This document shows positions 54,590 to 63,746 of a stretch of DNA of 64,000 nucleotides, one piece after another. The notes under the pieces are model-generated. The model saw only the letters and a list, made by a program, of their open reading frames with translations, was not told where the DNA came from and did not search any database. The translations under genes and the position numbers were made by a program. Positions within the stretch are counted from its first letter, which is position 1. The number at the start of each line of letters is the position of its first letter. This DNA comes from Pseudomonadota bacterium (GTDB lineage: Bacteria > Pseudomonadota > Gammaproteobacteria > Pseudomonadales > Oceanobacteraceae). The stretch lies in assembly GCA_030145845.1 (NCBI GenBank), contig JAIXHJ010000008.1:124001-188000 (forward strand). The letters run 5' to 3'.

Positions 54590-57500
54590 TCAGCTATTGA
54601 TGGCCGGCAGCAGTTCATCCTGCGGCACCGGACGGCTGAACAGATAGCCCTGTACTTCTTCGCAGCGTGCGGAAATAAGGAAGTCCAGCTGGGCCTGGGT
54701 TTCCACCCCTTCGGCAATCACCCCCATCCCCAGGTTATGGGCCATGGCGATGATGGTGCGGGTGATCTGGGCATCGTCGGCATTATGCGGCAGGTTCTGG
54801 ATAAAGCTGCGGTCGATTTTGAGCGTATCCACCGGGAACTGTTTCAGGTAATTGAGCGATGAATAGCCGGTACCGAAATCATCAATGGCGGTGCGCACAC
54901 CGATGGCGCGCAGGCGGGTGAGGGCATCCAGTGTGTGTTCAATGTCGTCGATGAGAATACTTTCCGTCAGTTCCAGTTCCAGCTGGTCAGGGCGGATACC
55001 GGCTTTGGCGATGGCATTTTTGACGATGTCGATAAAATCATCCTGACGGAACTGACGTGCGGATACGTTGACAGCAATGCGCTGCAGGCTGACACCGGCA
55101 CGGTGCCAGTGGGCAAACTGCTGACAGGCCTGTTCCAGTACCCATTGCCCGATCGGGGTAATCAGACCGGTGTCTTCAATAATCGGAATAAAAATACCCG
55201 GCGGGATCAGCCCGCGGCGGGGGTGATTCCAGCGCAGCAGGCCTTCGGCGGCCACGGCTTTGCCGGAACCGGCCTGAAACTGCGGCTGGTAATACAGTTC
55301 CAGCTCGTCCCGCGCCAGTGCGTGGCGCAGATCATTTTCCATTTCCAGCAGCTCGACCGCTTTTTCATTCATTTTATGATCAAAGAACTGCACGTTGTCG
55401 CGGCCGAGGCTCTTGGCGTGGTACATGGCCATGTCCGAGTTCTTCAGCAGTTCAATTACGCTGCCGCCGTCATACGGGTAAATGGATATACCGATACTGG
55501 CGCTGACGAAGACTTCCCGCTGGCCAAGAATATAAGGCCGGCTGACCGTGTGCAGAATACGCTCGGCCACTTTTACCGCGGTATCGGCGGCTTTGTTGCT
55601 GTCTTTGCTGCCGGCCAGCGCCACGGTAAATTCGTCACCCCCCATACGGCAGACCATGTCGTCTTTTTTGGTGCATTGCTGCAGCCGCTGGGCAACTTCT
55701 TTCAGTACCTGATCGCCGGCCGGATGGCCCATGGAATCATTGATGGGTTTGAAGCGGTCGAGGTCGATGAACAGCAGGGCAACGGCTTCGTTTTTCTGTG
55801 CTGCTGCCCTCAGCATCTGATCCAGCCGTTCATGCATCTGACTGCGGTTGGGCAGGCCGGTGAGCGGATCGAAATAGGCCAGTTTGTGGATGCGTTCTTC
55901 AATCACCTTACGCTCGGTGATGTCGGACATAATGATGATCAGACTCTGGACTTCGTATTTATCGTCGCGGATGGCACTGACCCCGGCCCAGCCGGTGCGG
56001 ATTTCGCCATTATTGCGCTGATAAAAAATCTCTCCCTGCCAGTAACCGTCGACCACCAGAGCTTCGCCGATTTCTTCATAAAAGGTGATGTCGTGGCGTT
56101 CGGATGAAATCAGGAAGTCCGGGGTGCGCCCGATGACTTCCTCACTGCGGTAACCGGTGATATTGCAGAACGACTGATTGACGTTGGCAATATTCATGGT
56201 GTTGTCGGTGATCAGAATGGCTTCGTTGCTGTTGGCGAATACTTCGGCCGCCAGTTTCAGTTCGCGTTCGATGTGCCGCGCTTCGCCCACATCGCGGCAG
56301 ATGCCGAGCATGCCCTGCAGTTCATTGTGATCATTCCATAACGGGGTGGCCTGCAGTTCGAGCAGCACTTCGGTGCCGTCTTTGCGGGTGGCGTACAGGT
56401 CTTTGCGGATGCGGGTTTTGCCGCGCCGGTCACGGCCCGGCGACTGGATGGCGGAACGGATCTCACGCTGCATACTGCGGGATAATTCGCGGATATCGCG
56501 TTTGCTGAAAATTGCGCCGACACCTTCGTGCAGCAGCTCATCCGGTTTATAACCCAGCAGCGGTTCGACCGAGGTACTGACGAAATCAAAATTAAGGTGA
56601 ATATCCGTGGCCCAGATGACGTCGCTGATGTTTTCCGCCAGCAGCCGGTAGCGGCGTTCGGATTCGACGATCTGTTCCTGTTTTTCGATGTCATCGGTGA
56701 CGTCGCGGCCGCTGCCGATGTAGCGGTTAACCAGACCGTTTTCATCGGTGCTGAACGGGGTGTCGATAAATTTGATAATGCGGATATCGCCATTGTAACC
56801 GCGGAAACGGATAATGCTCTCGTTGGTCTCGCCCATGGCGGTTTCACGGTTTTTCTGCAGCGCGCGGCGGATGCTTTCGCGTTCGGTTTCCAGGCTCAGC
56901 GCTGCCCACGGACCTCTTGGTGCCTGATCCGGCGGGAAGCCCAGAATTTCGGTAATGGTACGGTTGTAGAAAATGACGTTGGTGTTGAGGTTATCGTCAA
57001 TTTCCATCACGTACACCACATCCGGCAGCGAGGCGGTGACTTTGGACCAGAAGGCTTCGCGCTCTTTCACTTCCTCTGCCGCCAGCTTGCGTTCGGTGAC
57101 GTCCAGCAGGGTCATCAGGGCCTGTCCGGGGGCACCGGTGCGCAGACTGAGGTTGACCCAGAACCAGCGCTGTTCGTCCTGAAATGTGTGCAGCGGCAGT
57201 TCAAATTCGGTGGTGGACAGATCCATGCTGATGGCACGGTACAGCGCCTTACGGATTTCTTCGCGGCCGGGACCGAGCAGCTGCTGATAATCCTGCAGCA
57301 GCTGCTGGCGGTCGGTGGCGCGGGCCATGCGTACGGCAGCGTCATTGACATTGATCAGCTGCACCTCGCCATCGGTATCTGTGTAGCGGGAAATATCCAG
57401 CAGGCAGTGAGCCACACCGGCTTCCTCAAACAGGGCTTTATAGCGTTCACGGCTTTCTTCCACTGCCTGGCCGGCGTATACCGAGTCGGTGATATCGCGC

Positions 57501-58744
57501 AGCAGCCAGACGATGCCGGTAATGCGCCGCCCTTCGTACAGCGGGTTATAAATCTGTTCCAGTACCCTTTTTTCATCGCCGATACAGATGTCCAGCCGGC
57601 GTCCGCTGTCCTGCAGCATATCCAGTTCGTCAGCGCTCAGGCCGCGGTTCCACAGTGCCTGATCATCCGGCCACAGTTCACTCAGGCGGGCACCGATAAA
57701 GCGCCGCGCACCGCGCTCAATCAGCAGGGCGGCACCTTTCGGATTGACGTAATCGATCACGCCCAGCGGATCGGTGGAGATCAGGGCATCGTCAATGGAC
57801 ATCAGCACCCGGTCAGCCCGCTGCTCGGTCTGACGGCGGATATTTTCCAGTTGCCGGGCATGTACCTCCTGCCGGCGCAGGAACAGCAGCAGTACCGCCG
57901 ACAGCAGGGCAAAGGTAATGAGGACGATGAGAGGATTCTGCAGCCGCTGCAGCAGACCCGGGCGCGGGCTGTTGTCCACCGGCAGGGCAATCACGTCCCA
58001 GTGGGTCAGCGGAATATTGGTGCGGTACAGTACCTGAGCCGCTTCGGCAGCCGTCAGCGGAGGCTGGCTGGCGGAGTCGGCATAGTAGAATTCACGCATG
58101 CTGATGCTGTTGTCGCGGGTATCGAGCAACAGCATTTCAAAGCCGGGAAAGCGGCCGTTGTAGATGATCTGTGACAGTTTGCTGTAGGAGCGGCGGGTGA
58201 CAAACAGGTATTCCTGCCCGCTGGCGGCGGTGAACCGGCTGTAGAAATAGAAGCCGCCTTTGCCACCGTAGCGCAGGGTAAAGGTGCCCTGCTCGCCGCC
58301 CTGTTGCAGAATATTGTCACCGATATCGCTGGCTTCACGGCTGTGCAGGGCCGGCCCGAGCTGCAGTATGATGTCGCCGCTGCTGTTGAGCAGTACGCTG
58401 CCGGTAATATTGAAGATGGACTGTTTGAGGGTCTGCCACAGGCGGTTATGGTCGGCTTCTGTACCGTTGGCGGCGGCTTGCAGCAGATCACTGTGGCCAC
58501 TGGTGAACATGCGGTTGGCGCTGAAGGCAGCCTGCGCCAGCAGGCCGGATTGCTGGGCGTAGTTATCCAGCGTCAGCCGTACCTCATTCATCAGCAGTTC
58601 CTGATCCTGCCGGTACTGGTTCCAGGTGTTATAGCCGAGCACCAGCGCCAGAAAGAGGAAACTGAGGACAAATAACGGAATGTTCAGCAGGCCGGTACGC
58701 AGAGCTTTGCCCTGCTGATCCTGTGAGAACAGGCGAAACAGCAT
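54590..58744 (-). CDS. Large membrane PAS-GGDEF-EAL c-di-GMP signalling protein
   Basis: 1384 residues. A membrane helix (LNIPLFVLSFLFLALVLGY, about 20-38), a periplasmic sensor of about 235 residues, a second helix (LIVLITFALLSAVLLLFL), then roughly five PAS units between about 310 and 945 (starting near DRVLMSIDDALIS, RYKALFEEAGVAH, FWSKVTASLPDVV, RYRLLAENISDVI and VFANSNEAILITD). GGDEF (CRMGGDEFTV) and a C-terminal EAL domain follow with EGLLRW, LELTES, DDFGTGYSSL, KIDRSFI, AEGVET and QGYLF all present, so phosphodiesterase activity is likely. KKDD replaces the RxxD I-site. Adjacent to glyA but not functionally tied. Confidence 0.92.
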   Translation of the reverse strand: MLFRLFSQDQQGKALRTGLLNIPLFVLSFLFLALVLGYNTWNQYRQDQELLMNEVRLTLDNYAQQSGLLAQAAFSANRMFTSGHSDLLQAAANGTEADHNRLWQTLKQSIFNITGSVLLNSSGDIILQLGPALHSREASDIGDNILQQGGEQGTFTLRYGGKGGFYFYSRFTAASGQEYLFVTRRSYSKLSQIIYNGRFPGFEMLLLDTRDNSISMREFYYADSASQPPLTAAEAAQVLYRTNIPLTHWDVIALPVDNSPRPGLLQRLQNPLIVLITFALLSAVLLLFLRRQEVHARQLENIRRQTEQRADRVLMSIDDALISTDPLGVIDYVNPKGAALLIERGARRFIGARLSELWPDDQALWNRGLSADELDMLQDSGRRLDICIGDEKRVLEQIYNPLYEGRRITGIVWLLRDITDSVYAGQAVEESRERYKALFEEAGVAHCLLDISRYTDTDGEVQLINVNDAAVRMARATDRQQLLQDYQQLLGPGREEIRKALYRAISMDLSTTEFELPLHTFQDEQRWFWVNLSLRTGAPGQALMTLLDVTERKLAAEEVKEREAFWSKVTASLPDVVYVMEIDDNLNTNVIFYNRTITEILGFPPDQAPRGPWAALSLETERESIRRALQKNRETAMGETNESIIRFRGYNGDIRIIKFIDTPFSTDENGLVNRYIGSGRDVTDDIEKQEQIVESERRYRLLAENISDVIWATDIHLNFDFVSTSVEPLLGYKPDELLHEGVGAIFSKRDIRELSRSMQREIRSAIQSPGRDRRGKTRIRKDLYATRKDGTEVLLELQATPLWNDHNELQGMLGICRDVGEARHIERELKLAAEVFANSNEAILITDNTMNIANVNQSFCNITGYRSEEVIGRTPDFLISSERHDITFYEEIGEALVVDGYWQGEIFYQRNNGEIRTGWAGVSAIRDDKYEVQSLIIIMSDITERKVIEERIHKLAYFDPLTGLPNRSQMHERLDQMLRAAAQKNEAVALLFIDLDRFKPINDSMGHPAGDQVLKEVAQRLQQCTKKDDMVCRMGGDEFTVALAGSKDSNKAADTAVKVAERILHTVSRPYILGQREVFVSASIGISIYPYDGGSVIELLKNSDMAMYHAKSLGRDNVQFFDHKMNEKAVELLEMENDLRHALARDELELYYQPQFQAGSGKAVAAEGLLRWNHPRRGLIPPGIFIPIIEDTGLITPIGQWVLEQACQQFAHWHRAGVSLQRIAVNVSARQFRQDDFIDIVKNAIAKAGIRPDQLELELTESILIDDIEHTLDALTRLRAIGVRTAIDDFGTGYSSLNYLKQFPVDTLKIDRSFIQNLPHNADDAQITRTIIAMAHNLGMGVIAEGVETQAQLDFLISARCEEVQGYLFSRPVPQDELLPAINS

Positions 58745-58920
58745 GTCCGGATAACCACTCCCAGAATTAACACTACCGGTGCAGTATAGCTGCCCAGCCT
58801 GTCAGGGAAACTGCTTATCAGGCAAAGCGGCGCGTATGACGGTAAATCAGCGGGCATTGAGTTGCCATCCGCTCCTGTTTTCAGTAGCTTTGCCGGCAAT
58901 TGTTATGAGGGTTTTTTAAC

Positions 58921-60582
58921 ATGGCACAATACGTTTACACGATGAATCGCCTGGGCAAGATTGTTCCGCCCAAACGGCAGATTCTGCGCGATATTTCACT
59001 GTCTTTCTTTCCCGGCGCCAAAATTGGCGTGCTGGGTCTGAACGGTTCCGGTAAATCCACGCTGCTGAAAATCATGGCGGGTCTGGATAACGACATCATC
59101 GGTGAAGCGCGCCCGCAGCCGGATCTGAAAATCGGTTACCTGCCACAGGAGCCGGAGCTGGACCTCAATAAAGACGTAAAAGGCAACGTAGAGGATGGTC
59201 TGTCAGAAATCGTCGAAGCCAAAGCCGCGCTGGATGCGGTTTACGCTGCTTACGCCGAGCCGGATGCCGACTTCGACGCGCTGGCGAAGAAGCAGGGCCA
59301 GCTGGAAGCCTTAATCGAAACCGCTGGTGGCCATGACATGGAGCGGCAGATGGAAATCGCCGCCGATGCGCTGCGTCTGCCGCCGTGGGATGCGGATGTG
59401 AGCAAGCTGTCCGGTGGTGAGCGCCGCCGGGTGGCGCTGTGCCGTCTGCTGATGTCCAAGCCGGACATGTTGCTGCTCGACGAACCGACCAACCACCTGG
59501 ATGCGGAATCCGTCGGCTGGCTGGAAAAATTCCTTGAGGAATATCCGGGCACCGTGGTGGCCATTACCCACGACCGTTACTTCCTCGATAACTGTGCTGA
59601 GTGGATTCTGGAACTCGACCGTGGCCACGGCATTCCGTACCAGGGCAACTACACCACCTGGCTTGAGGCAAAAGAAAAACGCTTAGAGCAGGAACAGAAA
59701 GAAGAAGATGCCCACGCCAAAGCCATCAAGCATGAGCTGGAATGGGTGCGTAAAGGTGCCAAGGGCCGTCAGTCCAAATCCAAAGCCCGTTTAGCCCGCT
59801 TCGAGGAAATGAACTCGCGCGAGTTCCAGACCCGTAACGAAACCAACGAAATCTACATTCCGCCGGGTCCGCGTCTGGGCGATAAGGTCATCGAATTTCA
59901 CAACGTCAGCAAATCCTTTGGTGACCGCGTGCTGATTGATGACCTCAGTTTCACTATGCCGCCGGGTGCCATCGTCGGCATTATCGGTGGTAACGGTGCC
60001 GGTAAATCCACCCTGTTCCGCATGATCGCCGGTCAGGAAAAACCGGATTCCGGTGAAGTGGTGGTGGGTGACACGGTGAAGCTGGCGTTTGTTGAACAGC
60101 TGCGCGATGAGCTGGACGACAAGAAAACCGTGTGGGAAGCCGTATCTGACGGCATGGATATGATCAATATCAACGGCAAAGACTATCCGAGCCGCTCTTA
60201 CATCGGCCGCTTTAACTTTAAAGGCGGCGATCAGCAGAAGCGGGTGGGTGAATTGTCCGGTGGTGAGCGTGGCCGCCTGCAGCTGGCCTATACCCTGAAG
60301 CAGGGCGCGAACGTGCTGCTGCTGGACGAACCGTCCAACGACCTCGACGTGGAAACCCTGCGGGCACTGGAAGAAGCCATCGATGCCTTCCCGGGTGCCG
60401 TGATGGTGGTGTCCCACGACCGCTGGTTCCTCGACCGTATTGCCACCCATATTCTGGCCTACGAAGGCGACTCCAAAGTCACCTTCTTTGAAGGCAACTA
60501 CACCGAATATGAAGAAGACCGGAAGAAACGCCTGGGTGCCGACGCTGCACCTAAACGTATGAAGTACAAGCGTCTGGCCTGA
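58921..60582 (+). CDS. ettA: Energy-dependent translational throttle EttA (ABC-F ATPase)
   Basis: 553 residues with two ABC modules: GLNGSGKSTLLKI with LSGGERRRVALCRLL and LLLDEPTNHLD, then GGNGAGKSTLFRMI with LSGGERGRLQLAYTL and LLLDEPSNDLDVETL. The linker (KEKRLEQEQKEEDAHAKAIKHELEWVRKGAKGRQSKSKAR) is the P-site interacting motif region. EttA binds the ribosomal E site and gates the first peptide bond according to ADP/ATP. A hairpin follows the stop. Confidence 0.96.
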   Translation: MAQYVYTMNRLGKIVPPKRQILRDISLSFFPGAKIGVLGLNGSGKSTLLKIMAGLDNDIIGEARPQPDLKIGYLPQEPELDLNKDVKGNVEDGLSEIVEAKAALDAVYAAYAEPDADFDALAKKQGQLEALIETAGGHDMERQMEIAADALRLPPWDADVSKLSGGERRRVALCRLLMSKPDMLLLDEPTNHLDAESVGWLEKFLEEYPGTVVAITHDRYFLDNCAEWILELDRGHGIPYQGNYTTWLEAKEKRLEQEQKEEDAHAKAIKHELEWVRKGAKGRQSKSKARLARFEEMNSREFQTRNETNEIYIPPGPRLGDKVIEFHNVSKSFGDRVLIDDLSFTMPPGAIVGIIGGNGAGKSTLFRMIAGQEKPDSGEVVVGDTVKLAFVEQLRDELDDKKTVWEAVSDGMDMININGKDYPSRSYIGRFNFKGGDQQKRVGELSGGERGRLQLAYTLKQGANVLLLDEPSNDLDVETLRALEEAIDAFPGAVMVVSHDRWFLDRIATHILAYEGDSKVTFFEGNYTEYEEDRKKRLGADAAPKRMKYKRLA

Positions 60583-60602
60583 GCCGCCGGCGCTTTCTGC
60601 AC

Positions 60603-60624
60603 GGGGATACCGTCCGGTATCCCC
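60603..60624 (+). terminator. Hairpin downstream of ettA
   Basis: GGGGATACC-GTCC-GGTATCCCC, a 9-bp perfect stem 20 bases after the stop, followed by CCTCTGTC. The weak T content makes it a probable but not certain terminator. Confidence 0.55.
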
Positions 60625-60729
60625 CTCTGTCACAAACGTCAGCTGTAACCGTTTGCGTTATCAGTAATTCCTACTAAACCTTATAAAGTCTGGGGATCAT
60701 GGGCTCCTCAGGATTCTGCGAGGTAAGTC

Positions 60730-61095
60730 ATGGATCAGCGACAGTTTAAACGGGTGCATTTTCTGCAACGGGTGCAGGTGGAAACCGGCGGCGAGGTGCT
60801 GGAAACCCATTGTCTGGATATCAGTCTGAGGGGCATTCTGCTGGTACGTCCGGTGGATGTGAACTGGAAGCTGGAGCAGCAGCTCAATGTTCTGCTGCAG
60901 CTGTCCGAAACTGAACAGATCAGCATGCAGTGCTCACTGGTGCATATTGATGAGGATGTGGTTGGTTGCGCCTGTGACTCCCTGGATCTCGACAGCATGA
61001 CATCGCTGCGCCGCCTGCTGGAACTGAATCTGGCCAACCCCGAAGCCATTCACCGTGAACTGGGTGAATTAATCCGTTCCAATGATGCCGGATAA
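60730..61095 (+). CDS. Small PilZ-domain protein, probable c-di-GMP receptor
   Basis: 121 residues. RQFKRVHFLQRVQV gives an Arg-rich N-terminus with an R-x3/4-R pattern close to the PilZ RxxxR, and LDISLRGILL matches the (D/N)xSxxG element. Single-domain PilZ proteins relay c-di-GMP to partners in motility or secretion. Two c-di-GMP-metabolising genes lie elsewhere in the window (54.6 kb and 20 kb). Confidence 0.82.
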   Translation: MDQRQFKRVHFLQRVQVETGGEVLETHCLDISLRGILLVRPVDVNWKLEQQLNVLLQLSETEQISMQCSLVHIDEDVVGCACDSLDLDSMTSLRRLLELNLANPEAIHRELGELIRSNDAG

Positions 61096-61170
61096 GCCGG
61101 CAGCACAGACAGCCACCCTGTTTTTAAGGTAAATTAGCGGCCCTGATTTCTATTCCGCCAGGGCCGTTTC

Positions 61171-61839
61171 ATGTTTGTTCCCGTTATCGAAGGCGAAGCC
61201 TTTGCCCATCCCGTCGGCAAAATTGTCTGTGTCGGACGTAACTACGCCGAGCACGCCAAAGAGCTGAATAATCCGGTGCCGTCAGCGCCGATTCTGTTTA
61301 TCAAACCCGCGGATGCTGCCGTGGCGCTGGCGCCTTCTTTTGCCATTCCGGCTGATCAGGGTTCCGTGCATCACGAGCTGGAGATTGCGGTGCTGATCGG
61401 CAGCCGGCTCAGAGCGGCTGATGAACATGAGGTCGCTGCGGCCATTGCCGGTGTGGGACTGGGGCTGGATCTGACGCTGCGTGATGTGCAGGCCAGGCTG
61501 AAAGAAAAAGGCCATCCGTGGGAAGTGGCCAAAGCCTTTGATGGTGCCTGTCCGCTGACTGAATTTCTGCGCGCTGACAAGGTCGCGGACTGGCAGGCTA
61601 TCGCTCTGCAGCTGACGCGTAACGGTGACCGGCAGCAGCAGGGTAACAGTGGCGATATGCTGTTTCCGGTGCTGCCGCTGATTGCCCATATGAGCCGTAT
61701 TTTTACCCTCAATCCGGGGGATGTGATTATGACCGGCACCCCGGCCGGTGTCGGCCCGCTGCAATCCGGCGATGAACTGTCACTGCAGCTGACTGTGACC
61801 GCTGGTGCGCAGCTGAGCAGCCATACCCGGGTGGAATGA
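61171..61839 (+). CDS. Fumarylacetoacetate hydrolase family protein
   Basis: 222 residues, the short FAH form like E. coli YcgM. GKIVCVGRNYAEHAKELNN, LFIKPADAAVAL, VHHELEIAVLIG (metal Glu ligands), AIAGVGLGLDLTLRDVQARLKEKGHPWEVAKAFDGACP and GDVIMTGTPAGVGPLQSGD are conserved. Members hydrolyse acylpyruvates or decarboxylate oxaloacetate. Four bases before moeA, so likely co-transcribed. Confidence 0.92.
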   Translation: MFVPVIEGEAFAHPVGKIVCVGRNYAEHAKELNNPVPSAPILFIKPADAAVALAPSFAIPADQGSVHHELEIAVLIGSRLRAADEHEVAAAIAGVGLGLDLTLRDVQARLKEKGHPWEVAKAFDGACPLTEFLRADKVADWQAIALQLTRNGDRQQQGNSGDMLFPVLPLIAHMSRIFTLNPGDVIMTGTPAGVGPLQSGDELSLQLTVTAGAQLSSHTRVE

Positions 61840-61843
61840 TTTT

Positions 61844-63079
61844 ATGATTACCTGCGACAGCCCCGGCCTGGCACCACTGGATCAGGCACTGGAAACCCTG
61901 CTGGACATGGTACAGCCACTGGCCGGTGAAGAAGCGGTAACCCTGGCACAGGCCTGCGGCCGGGTGCTCAGTCAGGATGTGCTGAGCAGCATGGACGTGC
62001 CGCCGGCGGATAACTCGGCGATGGATGGTTACGCGATCTGCGGCGCCGATCTGCAGCACAGCGACACGTTGAAACTGGCCGGACGCAGTATGGCCGGCCA
62101 TCCGTTCAGCGGACAACTGCAGCCCGGTGAGTGCATCCGCATTATGACCGGTGCACTGCTGCCGGCCGGTGCCGATACGGTGGTGATGCAGGAAAATGTC
62201 GATGTGGTGGCTGACGCCCTGATCCGTTTTCCGCACCCGGTCAGCACTGGTGACAACGTCCGCCGTCGTGGTGAGGATATTGCGGCCGGCAGCCGGCTGT
62301 TCAGCGCCGGCCGTCGTCTGCGCGCTGCCGATGTGGGCCTGCTGGCAAGCATCGGCATTGCACAGGTGATGGTGAAACCGCGCCTCCGCGTGGCATTGCT
62401 GGCCACCGGTGATGAGCTGGTGGAGCCGGGCACAACACTGGCGCCCGGACAGATCTATCAGAGTAACAGCTACACCGTGGCACCGGTGCTGGCACGTTTC
62501 GGCTGCGAGGTGGTGAATCTGGGCATTGTTGCAGATACCGCAGCGGCGCTGCGCAGCGCCTTTGAACAGGCGGATCGAGAGGCCGATGTGGTCATGACCA
62601 CAGGGGGTGTGTCAGTGGGGGAAGCGGATTACACCCGTGATGTGCTGGAATCCCTCGGCCGGATCGACTTCTGGCGGCTGGCAATCAAACCGGGTAAACC
62701 CTTCGCCTGCGGCCGGCTGGCATCCAGTCTGTTTCTTGGCCTGCCAGGCAATCCGGTGTCGGCGCTGGTAACGCTGCATCAGCTGGCACTGCCGATGCTG
62801 CGCCGTCTGAGCGGCGAAACGCTGCAGCCACCACAGCGCCTGCCGGCAGTGGTGACCGAAGCGTTACGTAAACGGCCGGGGCGGACCGATTTCCAGCGCG
62901 GTATCTGGTCGCTGACCGGGGACGGCCGGGTGGTGGTACGGCCCACCGGCGGCCAGAGTTCCGGCGTGCTGAGCTCGCTCAGTCAGGCCAACTGCTACAT
63001 CGTACTGGAGCAGATGCGTGGTGCGGTCGGGGCCGGTGAAAGCGTTACCATCGAACCCTTTGACGGCCTGTTACTCTGA
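61844..63079 (+). CDS. moeA: Molybdopterin molybdenumtransferase MoeA
   Basis: 411 residues. It inserts molybdate into adenylylated molybdopterin. PPADNSAMDGYAI, GECIRIMTGALLPAGADTVVMQE, VALLATGDELVEPG, IYQSNSYTVAPVL, TTGGVSVGEADYTRDVLE, IKPGKPFACG and GLPGNPVSALV are all present. It would support the molybdoenzyme at 2.7-5.0 kb. The 3' end overlaps the convergent TetR gene by nine bases; moaA-E and mogA are not in the window. Confidence 0.95.
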   Translation: MITCDSPGLAPLDQALETLLDMVQPLAGEEAVTLAQACGRVLSQDVLSSMDVPPADNSAMDGYAICGADLQHSDTLKLAGRSMAGHPFSGQLQPGECIRIMTGALLPAGADTVVMQENVDVVADALIRFPHPVSTGDNVRRRGEDIAAGSRLFSAGRRLRAADVGLLASIGIAQVMVKPRLRVALLATGDELVEPGTTLAPGQIYQSNSYTVAPVLARFGCEVVNLGIVADTAAALRSAFEQADREADVVMTTGGVSVGEADYTRDVLESLGRIDFWRLAIKPGKPFACGRLASSLFLGLPGNPVSALVTLHQLALPMLRRLSGETLQPPQRLPAVVTEALRKRPGRTDFQRGIWSLTGDGRVVVRPTGGQSSGVLSSLSQANCYIVLEQMRGAVGAGESVTIEPFDGLLL

Positions 63080-63628
63080 ATCTTCCGGCGCCTTGAGCAG
63101 GGTGGCAGAGATATCCTGCAGCATGTCCTGCCATTCATCATCATCAATGGCCATCAACCCCAGGCTGCGCAGCAGGAAGGCGCCTTCTGAGGCCAGAAAC
63201 GCCAGCCGGGCGCGGCGGTGAGAGGCCTGGCTGAGATCCAGTCCGGCAATGATATCGCGGTACCACTGGCGGCTGGCGGCCAGCTGTTTGGGGTTTTCCA
63301 GCAGGGCGGTCATCAGACTGGCGGCACGGGCATTGGCGCTGTCGTCGGCCTGACGGGTGGTTTCGACATGGCCGGCAACCTTCCCCAGCGCTGACGGATT
63401 GGTGCCGGCAATGGACAGATAGAGCGCATTGTACTGCTGATCCCAACGGTCAAAGATGGCATCCAGCAGCGCTTCCTTGTTGCGGAAACTGTACTGCACT
63501 CCGCCTTTGGTAATACCCGCCGCCCGCGCCAGGGCATCAATGGTTAGGGCTTTGGCGCCCTGTTCGCCGACGATCTTTTCCGCTTCATCCAGCAGAACAT
63601 TGCGGTCAATTGTTTTGCGTCTGCCCAT
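63071..63628 (-). CDS. TetR-family repressor, likely controlling the divergent MFS gene
   Basis: 185 residues. The helix-turn-helix is at about 9-50 (NVLLDEAEKIVGEQGAKALTIDALARAAGITKGGVQYSFRNKEALLDAIF). The C-terminal ligand domain is helical. It is divergent from a DHA2-type MFS pump with a perfect palindrome in the shared promoter, the same layout as smvR/smvA; orthology to SmvR is suggested, not shown. Confidence 0.9.
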   Translation of the reverse strand: MGRRKTIDRNVLLDEAEKIVGEQGAKALTIDALARAAGITKGGVQYSFRNKEALLDAIFDRWDQQYNALYLSIAGTNPSALGKVAGHVETTRQADDSANARAASLMTALLENPKQLAASRQWYRDIIAGLDLSQASHRRARLAFLASEGAFLLRSLGLMAIDDDEWQDMLQDISATLLKAPEDSE

Positions 63629-63643
63629 ACTTCTCTCTTTTAA

Positions 63644-63663
63644 ATAAATACGTATGTATTTAT
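63644..63663. promoter_or_regulatory. TetR-type operator palindrome
   Basis: ATAAATAC-GTAT-GTATTTAT, an 8-bp perfect inverted repeat with a 4-bp spacer, 16 bases upstream of the TetR start and about 84 bases upstream of the MFS start. Right position for autorepression and for control of the pump. Confidence 0.65.
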
Positions 63664-63746
63664 ATTGTGGCCTGTTCAGTGTGAGGATTATAAGTCCCGT
63701 CCGGGGCAGAGTTCGACAGGGCGGTGAAAACCGCAGGACAAAGCGT

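Noticed and set aside
56528-58174. 548-codon open frame on the plus strand
   Set aside because: It lies wholly opposite the PAS-GGDEF-EAL gene, whose conserved motifs are clear; the antisense product has no family character. The 390-codon frame at 54935-56107 is rejected for the same reason.
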